Origin: CALXCT01 sp964422185
GTDB lineage: Bacteria; Bacillota; Clostridia; Oscillospirales; Oscillospiraceae
DNA: 21,576 bases
Assembly: GCA_964422185.1 (NCBI GenBank)
Contig: CAYRAG010000031.1
Span: forward strand, 1 to 21,576
Reading direction: 5' to 3'
In this document: positions 1-6,673 of the stretch, piece by piece
Position numbering within the stretch: the stretch's first letter is position 1
How the letters are laid out: each line of letters opens with the position of its first letter
The notes under the pieces: model-generated
The model's input: only the letters and a program-made list of their open reading frames with translations
Databases searched by the model: none
What the model was told of the DNA's origin: nothing
Translations under genes and position numbers: made by a program

Positions 1-760
1 CGGCGTGCAACAGGGTGCGCAGGTGGCGGCCCTCGTCACAGCAGGCCAGGGAGTGCCGGATGTTTTCGCAGACGGCCGTGTCGAGATACCGCCGTGCGGA
101 CTCCCCGTCCCGGAAAGGGGCGTCCTCCCCGGTGCGCAGGGTGCCCCCGCGGCGGATCTCCTCCTCGACGCTCTCGATGCCAGGCAGGCGGCTGTACTCC
201 CGGAACGGGAGGAAAGTGGTGTGGACGGCCCGCGCCCGGTCGTACAGCTCCTGGTTCATCGCCAGCCAGAAGCCGAGGGATTCGTCGCCGGAGAGGACGA
301 TCTTCATCCCCATCGCCGCGTAGATATCCGAAAAAAGAGACGCCATGTCGATGAAGTCCCGCATCCGGGTGACCTCATCGAGGAAAACATAATGGAAGCC
401 CGCGTCGCACAGTTTCTCCAGATCCCGGTTCACCATGCCCATGTTGTCGTCCCCGCGGAGCCGGATCCAGGCGGTGCGGCGGAAATCCTCCGGGGTCATG
501 CCGCGGACGGCCTGCAGCATCAGGGTGGTCTTCCCGGTCTCCCGCAGGCCGAAGAGGACGCAGACCCGGTCGCGCTCCGGGCTGTAGAGGTAGTTCTCCA
601 GCGGCGTAAGGCAGTCGCGGGGATGCAGGTTCTCCACCCCCCGTGTCAGGGCGGACAGCTTTTTCCCGAGGATCACATCGGTCTCAAACGCCGGCCTGCG
701 CGGACGCGGCTTTGGCGTTCCGGCGGTCTGCCGATCCGGCTTCCGGACTCGATCTTCCAT
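1..760 (-). CDS. AAA-family ATPase (DUF4143-type), N-terminal part, cut by window edge
   Basis: Reading the minus strand from an ATG at 760 gives an open frame to the window edge, about 253 residues, with no stop. A GGAGG ribosome binding site lies 7 bases upstream. Residues 71-79 read GLRETGKTT, a Walker A loop, and residues 124-130 read YVFLDEV, a Walker B strand. The layout (short basic N-terminus, a VENLHPRD-like lead-in, P-loop, then ILSGDESLGFW) resembles the anaerobe AAA_14/DUF4143 ATPases, which are mostly uncharacterised. The C-terminal domain lies outside the window, so the protein is partial. The opposite strand of this stretch is also open, but that translation is proline/arginine-rich with no domain. 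I see no functional link to the neighbouring genes; an intergenic region separates it from the dehydrogenase on the same strand. Confidence 0.85.
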   Translation of the reverse strand, partial: MEDRVRKPDRQTAGTPKPRPRRPAFETDVILGKKLSALTRGVENLHPRDCLTPLENYLYSPERDRVCVLFGLRETGKTTLMLQAVRGMTPEDFRRTAWIRLRGDDNMGMVNRDLEKLCDAGFHYVFLDEVTRMRDFIDMASLFSDIYAAMGMKIVLSGDESLGFWLAMNQELYDRARAVHTTFLPFREYSRLPGIESVEEEIRRGGTLRTGEDAPFRDGESARRYLDTAVCENIRHSLACCDEGRHLRTLLHA

Positions 761-984
761 GGCAGCGCCTCCGTCCTCTTCGGCCGCCGTTTCGCGGCAC
801 GGCAGCCGGGTTTGAGGGAAAAACCGCACCGGCGCACCCGGGGGACAGCGCCGCCTGAGGCGGCTCTGCCCGGTTCCGGGGTACGCCGGTGGTGTGCTTT
901 ATGCGGATACGGCCCGGGGTCGCGGCATTCGCCCTCTCTGCCTTCAAGGCAAAGGGCGCAATCCGAACCCCGGAAGCGGCGGGA
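761..984. other. Intergenic region downstream of the iron alcohol dehydrogenase
   Basis: No credible gene is seen in these 224 bases. It holds a composite hairpin at 931-957 (outer arms GCCCT/AGGGC, inner arms TGCCTT/AAGGCA) and a second at about 852-866 (GCCGCC, loop TGA, GGCGGC). On the minus strand a run of five T follows about 25 bases after the second hairpin. These could end transcription of the dehydrogenase gene, but neither is a textbook intrinsic terminator with the T-run directly after the stem. Confidence 0.4.
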
Positions 985-2142
985 TCAGGTCAGATCGTAG
1001 ACCCGCTCGTAGGCCGCCCGGATGATCTCCTTGGTCGGATCCACCGGGCAGTTCAGACGCAGACCCAGGTCGATCTCACACGCCATCTCGCAGCAGTTGA
1101 CGAAAGCATCCCGATCCAGGTTCATCTCTTTCGGGCTCTTGACGCCGACGGAGCGGATAAACGCCCGGACAGCGTCCGCCACGAGGTCGCCGATCTCCTC
1201 GGGGGTCTCATTGCCGGTGAACGAGACGCCGAGGATCTCTCCGACGATTTTGACCTTGTCCGGAGCGCCCGCCGCGCTGATCCGGACGACCTCCGGGTTG
1301 ACCCAGCCGCAGTTCAGACCGTGGGGGGTGTGGAACTGCGCGGAGATCGCGTCGGACATGTCGTGGCCCAGCTGGACATCCGAGTTGGAGAACGCGAGGC
1401 CCGCCCAGTTGGAGGCGAGAGAGAGGTTGTACCGCGCCTCCCGGTTCGAGCCGTCTTTTACGGCGATCGGCAGATACTTCACGATCTTCTGCAGCGCCGC
1501 GGTGGCCAGCACCTCGGAGTAGGGAGTGCTGCCTTTCGCGGTGATGGACTCCACACAGTGGGTGAACGCGTCCACGCCCGTGTTGATGGTGACGGACACC
1601 GGCGCGGTCCAGGTCAGCTCCGGATCCACGATGGCCAGGGTGCTGCGCATGAAGATCGAGGGCTTGGCGTGATCGCTGGAGCGGGAGATGACGCACACCT
1701 GCGTCACCTCGCTGCCCGTACCGGCGGTCGTGGGAACCAGGACGACGGGGACAGGAGTATCCAGGAAAGTGGGGGGTGCGGTGAAGTACTGCTCAATGGG
1801 TGCGGGGTGGCTGAGAAGCAGCGAGGCCGCCTTGGCGCAGTCCATGCTGGAGCCGCCGCCGACCCCGACGAAGCCGTCCACGCCCTCCGCGATCGCAAGC
1901 GCACCGCACTCGTTCACGAGCACATCCGTGGGCTCAGCCTTGATCTTGTCGAAGATGACATAGTCTACGCCCGCGGCTTTCAGGCTGCCCTCCGCTTTCT
2001 CCGAAATGCCTGCGGCCTTGATTCCCTGGTCATACACGCACATGACTTTCTTGCAGCCCAGCTCCTTGACCTTTTCGCCCAGAAGCGAGATGGCACCTTC
2101 GCCAAAAACGACGGGAACCAGTTGTTTGTGTTCTACGATCAT
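985..2142 (-). CDS. Iron-containing alcohol dehydrogenase
   Basis: A 385-residue protein of the group III (Fe-ADH) family, which oxidises alcohols or reduces aldehydes with NAD(P) in the cytoplasm. Visible motifs are the dinucleotide-binding GVGGGSSMD (93-101) and PTTAGTGSE (137-145). The four metal ligands expected from FucO-type enzymes are all present: D191 and H195 (DAFTH), H260 (LGHD) and H274 (TPHG). The length is normal for the family. The start is the ATG at 2142, with AAGGAGG 7 bases upstream; the frame stays open further upstream but that part has no family similarity. It follows the CoA-disulfide reductase gene by 103 bases on the same strand, so cotranscription is likely. The substrate cannot be read from sequence; an alcohol/aldehyde step of the neighbouring catabolic genes is a reasonable inference. 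Confidence 0.93.
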   Translation of the reverse strand: MIVEHKQLVPVVFGEGAISLLGEKVKELGCKKVMCVYDQGIKAAGISEKAEGSLKAAGVDYVIFDKIKAEPTDVLVNECGALAIAEGVDGFVGVGGGSSMDCAKAASLLLSHPAPIEQYFTAPPTFLDTPVPVVLVPTTAGTGSEVTQVCVISRSSDHAKPSIFMRSTLAIVDPELTWTAPVSVTINTGVDAFTHCVESITAKGSTPYSEVLATAALQKIVKYLPIAVKDGSNREARYNLSLASNWAGLAFSNSDVQLGHDMSDAISAQFHTPHGLNCGWVNPEVVRISAAGAPDKVKIVGEILGVSFTGNETPEEIGDLVADAVRAFIRSVGVKSPKEMNLDRDAFVNCCEMACEIDLGLRLNCPVDPTKEIIRAAYERVYDLT

Positions 2143-2245
2143 GTTTCTGCCTCCTTGCTTTTTTTCATTTGCCGGATCGATCCGCCCCTCCGGCGGACAG
2201 CCGGCTGACTGCTGTGTTCCGCTATCGGGAGAGACCTCTCCCCCG
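2143..2245 (-). other. Intergenic spacer with hairpin just after the reductase stop codon
   Basis: A short stem (GGGAGAG at 2227-2233, CTCTCCC at 2236-2242) lies directly downstream of the reductase stop. It has no T-run behind it on the minus strand, so it is more likely an mRNA-stabilising or processing hairpin inside an operon than a terminator. The strong ribosome binding site of the dehydrogenase gene lies at the other end of the spacer. Confidence 0.35.
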
Positions 2246-3286
2246 CTAGACATCCATACTGTAGGCGCTGAAACCGCCGGTCAGATTGTACACCTCATAG
2301 CCCTGCTGGGACAGGAAACGGCAGGCGTTGTACCCGCGCTTGCCCACCGCGCAGAACAGGACATACTTCCCGTTCTTCTCCAGAAGCTCCGGCCTGGCGC
2401 GCAGGTCGTCCATGGGGATCAGCCGGGAGCCCTCGATGGTGCCCTCCGCCTGAACCTCCCCCGGAGTCCGGATGTCGATGAGCTCGGCGCCGGTCTCCCG
2501 CAGGAAGTCCGGCAGCTCCCGGGGCGTGATGATCCGCACGGCGCCGTCCAGGACATTGCCGGCCGCCATGCCGCCCATGATCTCCGGCCCCTTGGGCCCG
2601 TCGTAGGGCGGCGCGTATGCCAGATCCAGATTTTCCAGGTCGTCCGCGGTCAGGCCGGCGTAGATGGCGGTGGCGAGCACATTGATGCGCTTGTCCACCC
2701 CGATGTCCCCGATGGCCTGGGCGCCCAGAATCCGGCCGGTGTCTTTCTCAATGGTGAGCTTCAGGATGAGCCAGCCCGCGCCGGGGAAATAGCCGGCTTT
2801 GCTGGTACTGGGGATGAAGACGCTGAAACACGATTTGCCGGCCTGCGCCGCCTCGCGCTCGGTCAGACCGGTTCGGGCCGCCGTGAGGTCGCAGACCCGG
2901 ATGACGGAGGTGGCCAGCGTGCCGTGATACGCCTTGCCGGTGCCGCCTGCCGCATGATCCCCCGCGACGCGGCCCTGCCGGTTGGCGTTNNNNNNNNNNN
3001 NNNNNNNNNNNNNNNNNNNNNNNNNNNNNNNNNNNNNNNNNNNNNNNNNNNNNNNNNNNNNNNNNNNNNNNNNNNNNNNNNNNNNNNNNAACAGCTCCGG
3101 CGTCACCAGGATCAGGTCGTCCCGGTCCGGGATCTCGCCCCCGATATGGTAGGGCAGGCCGCAGTTGGCAAAGGAGACGCAGGGGCCGCGCTCCAGGATA
3201 ATAATTTCAGCCGTGTCGTCCACCCGGCGGGCACGGGCGGCGGCTGACGCGCCGGCGGCTACGCCGCCTGCAATGACCAGTTTCAC
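2246..3286 (-). CDS. FAD-dependent CoA-disulfide reductase-like oxidoreductase with C-terminal rhodanese domain, interrupted by assembly gap
   Basis: The N-terminus MKLVIAGGVAAG is the FAD-binding fold of the CoA-disulfide reductase/NADH oxidase group, and Cys42 in SFANCGLPY is the expected redox-active cysteine. After the gap come NANRQGRVAGDH, the dimerisation domain (about 120 residues with GAQAIG) and a rhodanese domain whose active-site loop is FCAVGKRGY with the catalytic cysteine present. Family members of this fused type are about 550 residues. Here the central FAD/NAD-binding part (roughly 220-240 residues by my estimate) is replaced by 100 N, so the true gene is longer than shown. 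Both sides happen to lie in the same frame. The start is a GTG at 3286 with no clear ribosome binding site, chosen because the family starts exactly there. Likely roles are thiol/disulfide or persulfide redox reactions in the cytoplasm. It lies 107 bases after the DUF169 gene and 103 bases before the dehydrogenase gene. Confidence 0.88.
   Translation of the reverse strand: MKLVIAGGVAAGASAAARARRVDDTAEIIILERGPCVSFANCGLPYHIGGEIPDRDDLILVTPELXXXXXXXXXXXXXXXXXXXXXXXXXXXXXXXXXXNANRQGRVAGDHAAGGTGKAYHGTLATSVIRVCDLTAARTGLTEREAAQAGKSCFSVFIPSTSKAGYFPGAGWLILKLTIEKDTGRILGAQAIGDIGVDKRINVLATAIYAGLTADDLENLDLAYAPPYDGPKGPEIMGGMAAGNVLDGAVRIITPRELPDFLRETGAELIDIRTPGEVQAEGTIEGSRLIPMDDLRARPELLEKNGKYVLFCAVGKRGYNACRFLSQQGYEVYNLTGGFSAYSMDV
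2990..3089. other. Assembly gap (100 N)
   Basis: Exactly 100 N, the usual placeholder for a scaffold gap of unknown size. It lies inside the CoA-disulfide reductase gene, where about 650-700 bases of coding sequence are expected from the family length, so the real distance is probably larger than drawn. Confidence 0.98.
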
Positions 3287-3393
3287 GGAAAAGCCGGTGC
3301 GCCGTGTTCCCGGAACCTTTGTCCCGGAAGAGACGCACCTTCACATCCTTTCTGCAAAAGATTCAGGAGGTCTCTCTTTTGACCGGCGACCGG

Positions 3394-4227
3394 TCAGTTC
3401 TCTTTCGGCGGTTTGGCCGGCTTGTCCCAGTCCTCGCCGGTGTCCAGGCCCCACAGGGTGAACAGCCTGTTGTAGAACGGGGGCCGGGAGAAGTCCTCTT
3501 TCATCATGGGGTAGAACGAGTCCAGCGTATTCCCGTTTGTCCTGAGCGCCTGCATGCCGGCGCAGAACTCGTCCCACTTCTGGTACGGTACGGTGAAGAT
3601 GATCTCATCCTCCCCGGTGAGCGCTCTCTCGTACTCCCCGGGATCCGGCAGCGTGATCCGGTATTTCCCCTCCAGAAAGGGCGGCACCACGGAGTACACG
3701 CAGGAGTCCAGCGGCGTGAAGCTGCTGTCCAGCATGGCGCCGGTCTGGGTCATGAGCCCCATGAGAATCACCCGCATCTGGCTGTTCCGGCAGTAGGTCA
3801 GCAGGATGTCCGGCGCAAATTCCGCTTTCTGAAGCGGCGCGATGAGCACGCCGTCATACTTCTGGTACGGCAGCCTGGGGAAACGCGCCACAAAGTCGTC
3901 CGCCTTCTCCGGGTCGTCCACGCCCATGGTGCTGGAGATCAGGTCAAACGCCTCGGTGCCTTTCTCAAACTCCACCATGCCGTAGGTGATCATCGGGTTC
4001 CAGCACCACTGATCCTCCTTGCGCATGTATACGACTTTGCCCTGGCGGCGCGCCAGGGCGAACGCCTGGCACAGCGCGATGTGTTTGTTCATGTCGCGTT
4101 TGGGCCTGAGCGCGTCCACCGGCGCGTCCTCCTCACGCTCCACAAACTTCAGGGCCACCGGGGGATAGCGCAGACGCAGCACCTCATCCATGAGATCCCA
4201 CAGTTCCTGGTTGCTCAGTTTCACCAC
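3394..4227 (-). CDS. DUF169 family protein (copy 1)
   Basis: About 277 residues, a member of DUF169 (COG2043), a family of unknown function frequent in anaerobes and archaea. It closely resembles copy 3 in this window: RYPPVALKF near the N-terminus, LCQAFALARRQGK, KEDQWCWNP, APLQKAEFAPD, YCR, LDSCV, the identical PDPGEYERALT, and FYNRLFTLWGL near the C-terminus. Conserved cysteines (CQA, WC, YCR, DSC) could bind a metal or cluster, but this is inference. The start is uncertain. GTG-GTG at 4227/4224 matches the N-terminus of copy 3 and is preceded by GGAGGGAG, but an 8-bp hairpin sits between them. An in-frame ATG at 4410 would add 61 residues that I do not recognise. It is divergent from the LysR gene and upstream of the reductase and dehydrogenase genes. 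Confidence 0.82.
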   Translation of the reverse strand: MVKLSNQELWDLMDEVLRLRYPPVALKFVEREEDAPVDALRPKRDMNKHIALCQAFALARRQGKVVYMRKEDQWCWNPMITYGMVEFEKGTEAFDLISSTMGVDDPEKADDFVARFPRLPYQKYDGVLIAPLQKAEFAPDILLTYCRNSQMRVILMGLMTQTGAMLDSSFTPLDSCVYSVVPPFLEGKYRITLPDPGEYERALTGEDEIIFTVPYQKWDEFCAGMQALRTNGNTLDSFYPMMKEDFSRPPFYNRLFTLWGLDTGEDWDKPAKPPKEN

Positions 4228-4231
4228 TGTC

Positions 4232-4252
4232 GGCGTGCGGGGAACGCACGCC
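4232..4252 (-). promoter_or_regulatory. Hairpin between ribosome binding site and GTG start of DUF169 copy 1
   Basis: A perfect 8-bp inverted repeat, GGCGTGCG (4232-4239) and CGCACGCC (4245-4252) with a 5-base loop. On the minus-strand mRNA the purine-rich GGAGGGAG (4253-4260) lies immediately before it and the GTG-GTG start (4227/4224) four bases after it. When folded, the stem would bring the ribosome binding site to a normal distance from the start. A regulatory role is inference. Confidence 0.4.
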
Positions 4253-4452
4253 CTCCCTCCCTTTCCGATATGGTTGCAGTCCGCGGGAAAGCAGATCCTG
4301 CGGTTCTCTCCGGAGGCGCAGAGGGCCCGGAGAACATTCGATCCGAATCCCCTGTGCCGCGGCGGAAAGTCCGGCAGAACCTCCCGCACGGGCGGCGCCG
4401 TGTCCGCCATGGATCGCACGAAAGGATCCTTTCCCGTCCATCTTCCGGGTAG

Positions 4453-4458
4453 AGTATA
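4453..4458 (-). promoter_or_regulatory. Extended -10 promoter for the DUF169 copy 1 operon
   Basis: On the minus strand TATACT is preceded by TG one base away (TGGTATACT), an extended -10 element. No good -35 is seen at 17 bases. The predicted start of transcription is near 4446, giving a leader of about 220 bases if translation begins at 4227. Confidence 0.45.
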
Positions 4459-4634
4459 CCACAGATTCGCAATCAAGTACACAGAAAAATGAACCCCGTC
4501 GGAGAAAATCTGCGGGAAAGAGGCATTTTTCCATGCCGGGGAAATCCGGCCGTCTGCGGGGCCTCCCCCTGCGCATCCCCGGGAACCGCCCCGGAAAGTG
4601 CGGGAAAACGATTGTTTTCCTCTTTTTCCCACGG

Positions 4635-4664
4635 TTGACAACGCAGGCGGGACGGCGCTATAAT
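4635..4664 (+). promoter_or_regulatory. Perfect-consensus sigma-A promoter of the LysR gene
   Basis: TTGACA at 4635-4640 and TATAAT at 4659-4664 are separated by 18 bases. Both hexamers are exact consensus. The predicted start of transcription is near 4671, about 30 bases before the TTG start codon. The -35 lies inside GTTGACAAC, a small palindrome that might allow autoregulation (inference). Confidence 0.85.
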
Positions 4665-4700
4665 GGGCCCATCTTGATCGCTGTCGGGGAGGTGCCGGCC

Positions 4701-5633
4701 TTGAACGGGGAGCAGATCCGCACCTTTCTTATCCTGATGGACACCCGCAGCTTCACAAAAACCGCGGCCGCCGTGCACAAGTCGCAGTCGGTGGTGAGCC
4801 GGCAGATCTCCCGGATGGAGGAGGAGCTCGGCTTTCCGCTGTTTGTGCGGGGCAGCCGGCTCTGCGTCCCCACCGCCGCGGGAACGGCGTTCGCGGAGGG
4901 CGCACGGGAGCTGGCCAGGAACTACGAGACCCTGGTGGCGCGGGCGAGGCAGGTGGACTCCGGGCATACCGGCAGACTCGCCATCGGCATGCACGGCGGC
5001 GAGGTGTCCAGCCAGTACAGCGAGATTCTCAACAGCTTCGGCAGGGCATATCCCCACATCGCTGTCTCCCTGGAGGAGTACCGCCTGGAGGAGCTGACGG
5101 GGCGCCTGACCTCCTTTGAGCTGGATCTGGCTTTCGTGGTGGCGAGCGGCCCATGGTACGCCGCGGAGAAGTCAAAGCTGCGGTTCATCCCCAGCGGCAT
5201 CCGGCACTCCTGTCTGTACATCCACAAGTCCCACCCCCTGTTCGGCGCGGATCCGGCGGGCCTGAGCCTGCGGGACTTCGCCGGCGACGAGTTTGTGGTC
5301 TTCCTGGGCTATGAGCCGGATCCCCGGAAAGGCCCCACCGCGAGGCTTCTCCGCACGGTGGGCGCGGACCGGATCCGGGGCTGCCGGAACCTGAACAGCG
5401 CCGTCATGCTCCTGTACACCGGGAACTATGTGATGATCAACAGCACCCGCCTGTCCCTGACCAACAACCCGGACTTCCGGAAGCTCTACTTCCCGGGCAT
5501 GGATTCCGTGCCGGAGGCCGTGGCCTGGAGCGCGGAGAATATGAACCCCTGCGTGAACACCTTTACGAACTTTTTAGAGGACTATCTTGAGAAACACCCC
5601 TCGACCCTCACGGAAGACGAATTTTATCCCTGA
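4701..5633 (+). CDS. LysR-family transcriptional regulator
   Basis: A 310-residue DNA-binding regulator of normal LysR length. The N-terminal winged helix-turn-helix spans about residues 3-62, with the helix-turn-helix core SFTKTAAAVHKSQSVVSRQI at 17-36 and the usual ELGFPLFVR after it. From about residue 91 (GRLAIGMHGG) begins the periplasmic-binding-protein-like effector domain. The start is the TTG at 4701: GGGGAGG lies 8 bases upstream and LNGEQIRTFLIL is where the family begins; the frame is open further upstream, but that part overlaps the promoter. It sits between two DUF169 genes and directly upstream of the DUF169/SDR/symporter operon, whose promoter carries a palindrome at the usual LysR distance. 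It is therefore the likely local regulator responding to the pathway substrate. Confidence 0.93.
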   Translation: MNGEQIRTFLILMDTRSFTKTAAAVHKSQSVVSRQISRMEEELGFPLFVRGSRLCVPTAAGTAFAEGARELARNYETLVARARQVDSGHTGRLAIGMHGGEVSSQYSEILNSFGRAYPHIAVSLEEYRLEELTGRLTSFELDLAFVVASGPWYAAEKSKLRFIPSGIRHSCLYIHKSHPLFGADPAGLSLRDFAGDEFVVFLGYEPDPRKGPTARLLRTVGADRIRGCRNLNSAVMLLYTGNYVMINSTRLSLTNNPDFRKLYFPGMDSVPEAVAWSAENMNPCVNTFTNFLEDYLEKHPSTLTEDEFYP

Positions 5634-5716
5634 CCGCGCACCGGATCAAAGACCAGGGGGTTTTGCCAGACCGCGGGGCACGGGAATTTCGCCGGCGGCG
5701 GTGGCGTCAAATTATT

Positions 5717-5748
5717 GTTGTGACCTGACAAGGCGGTTTTGTCACAAC
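5717..5748 (+). promoter_or_regulatory. Nested palindromic operator upstream of the DUF169/SDR/symporter operon
   Basis: GTTGTGAC (5717-5724) and GTCACAAC (5741-5748) form a perfect 8-bp inverted repeat with 16 bases between. Inside lies a second one, TGACAA (5726-5731) and TTGTCA (5739-5744). The element TGACAAGG-N6-TGTCAC (5726-5745) occurs again at 19373-19392 upstream of the TRAP genes. The centre lies about 60 bases before the predicted transcription start, the usual place of a LysR recognition site. Confidence 0.65.
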
Positions 5749-5758
5749 GATTTTTTGT

Positions 5759-5787
5759 TTGCCAGGCCGCTGAGTCTGCGATAAAAT
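5759..5787 (+). promoter_or_regulatory. Promoter of the DUF169/SDR/symporter operon
   Basis: TTGCCA (5759-5764), 17 bases, TAAAAT (5782-5787). The predicted transcription start is near 5794, about 50 bases before the DUF169 copy 2 ATG. The operator at 5717-5748 ends 10 bases before the -35, a layout typical of activation by a LysR protein. A near copy of the -35 surroundings, TTTGCCAG-C-CGC with one mismatch, occurs at 5662-5674. Confidence 0.65.
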
Positions 5788-5845
5788 ACGCCAAAAGCGG
5801 CAGACAGACACAGTTTCCTTAATTTTCCAGAAAAGAGGTTGTAAA

Positions 5846-6613
5846 ATGAGCAACAAACTGGATTACTCGGTGATCGACAGGCTCGGCCTGGAACTGCCCG
5901 TCATCGGCGTCTACTACGACCTGTTCAAACCCGCGGACATCCCGCCCCTGGAACAGAGCTTCGAGGGATCCATCTGCGAGGTGCTGCGCTACGCCCAGGA
6001 GAAGAACGAGCCGTTCTACTTCTCCGACGCCAACAAGGAGACCTGCGTCGGCAAGATCATGATGGGCATGTACCAGTTCCCCCCGGCGGACGAGAGCGGC
6101 CAGATCGGCGAGCGCCTGGGGGTGTTCAACGCGCCCCGCTGCAACGCCCGGCTGTACTACTCCGTGAAGCGTCTGCCCTACCACACCGTGAACTATGTGT
6201 CGTTCGTGCCCCACACTTTCCTGAAAGACATGCCGCGCTGCCCGGATGTGATGATTTTCGTGGGGCATCCGGCCCAGCTGGAGCCCGTTATGCGAGCCTC
6301 CACCTACTCCACGGGCTGCAACTACCACTCCGAGTCCACGGCGGTCATGGGCTGCTCCTGGTTCCTGGTGAACCCCTACATGACCGGCAACATCAACTTC
6401 GTGGTTCCCGCGTTCATCCACGGCCCCCACGGCCGCCGGCTGTGGGATCCGGACTGCCTGTGCGTCTCCGTGCCCTACCAGTGGGTGCCCACGGTGATGG
6501 AGAATCTGGCGGAGATCCCCATGATGCTCAGCGGGCATGCCAGCAAGCAGGCCTATTACGACGAGTTTGAGGGCATCCTCAAAGATCTGGAAGAGGAAAT
6601 GAAACACATCTGA
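5846..6613 (+). CDS. DUF169 family protein (copy 2)
   Basis: A 255-residue DUF169 protein, more distant from copies 1 and 3 than they are from each other. It begins MSNKLDYSVIDRLGLELPVIGVYYD, a typical DUF169 opening, followed by SICEVLRYAQEK, ETCVGKIMMGM, PAQLEPVMRAS, the cysteine-rich stretch TGCNYHSESTAVMGCSW and CLCVSVPYQW. The many cysteines in conserved positions suggest a metal or cofactor site, but no function is established for the family. The ATG at 5846 follows AAAGAGGTT by 8 bases. It is the first gene of a plus-strand operon with the SDR and the symporter, under the promoter at 5759-5787. The opposite strand is open across this gene and most of the SDR gene, but that frame shows no domain. 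Confidence 0.9.
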   Translation: MSNKLDYSVIDRLGLELPVIGVYYDLFKPADIPPLEQSFEGSICEVLRYAQEKNEPFYFSDANKETCVGKIMMGMYQFPPADESGQIGERLGVFNAPRCNARLYYSVKRLPYHTVNYVSFVPHTFLKDMPRCPDVMIFVGHPAQLEPVMRASTYSTGCNYHSESTAVMGCSWFLVNPYMTGNINFVVPAFIHGPHGRRLWDPDCLCVSVPYQWVPTVMENLAEIPMMLSGHASKQAYYDEFEGILKDLEEEMKHI

Positions 6614-6673
6614 CCTCCCGCGGCAGTCCCTGCCGGCGGGCGGTGAAAAAGAGAGAGAAAGGGGTAATTCATC

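Larger units (their letters stand above)
4228..4700. other. Divergent intergenic region between DUF169 copy 1 and the LysR gene
   Basis: This 473-base stretch holds no convincing gene. From left to right it contains a hairpin next to the DUF169 start (4232-4252), an in-frame upstream extension of DUF169 open beyond 4410, an extended -10 promoter on the minus strand (4453-4458), an imperfect A/T-cored inverted repeat (4522-4537), and the LysR promoter on the plus strand (4635-4664). Codon content of the upstream extension is only weakly biased, so I read it as a leader rather than protein. Confidence 0.5.

Noticed and set aside
5..1000. Long plus-strand open frame at the left edge
   Set aside because: The minus strand encodes an AAA ATPase with Walker A and B motifs and a good ribosome binding site; the plus-strand translation is low-complexity and domain-free, as often happens opposite GC-rich genes.
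3381..3395. GACCGG/CCGGTC hairpin as terminator after DUF169 copy 1
   Set aside because: It overlaps the stop codon and is followed on the minus strand by A-rich, not T-rich, sequence; DUF169 copy 1 and the reductase are more likely cotranscribed.
4228..4641. N-terminal extension of DUF169 copy 1 to the ATG at 4410 or beyond
   Set aside because: The extra residues match nothing in copy 3, there is no good ribosome binding site at that ATG, and the upper part overlaps the predicted promoter. Kept only as an alternative.
5717..5748. CRP/FNR- or Rex-type operator
   Set aside because: TTGTGA and TCACAA half-sites are present, but they are separated by about 16-18 bases rather than the 4-8 of those families.
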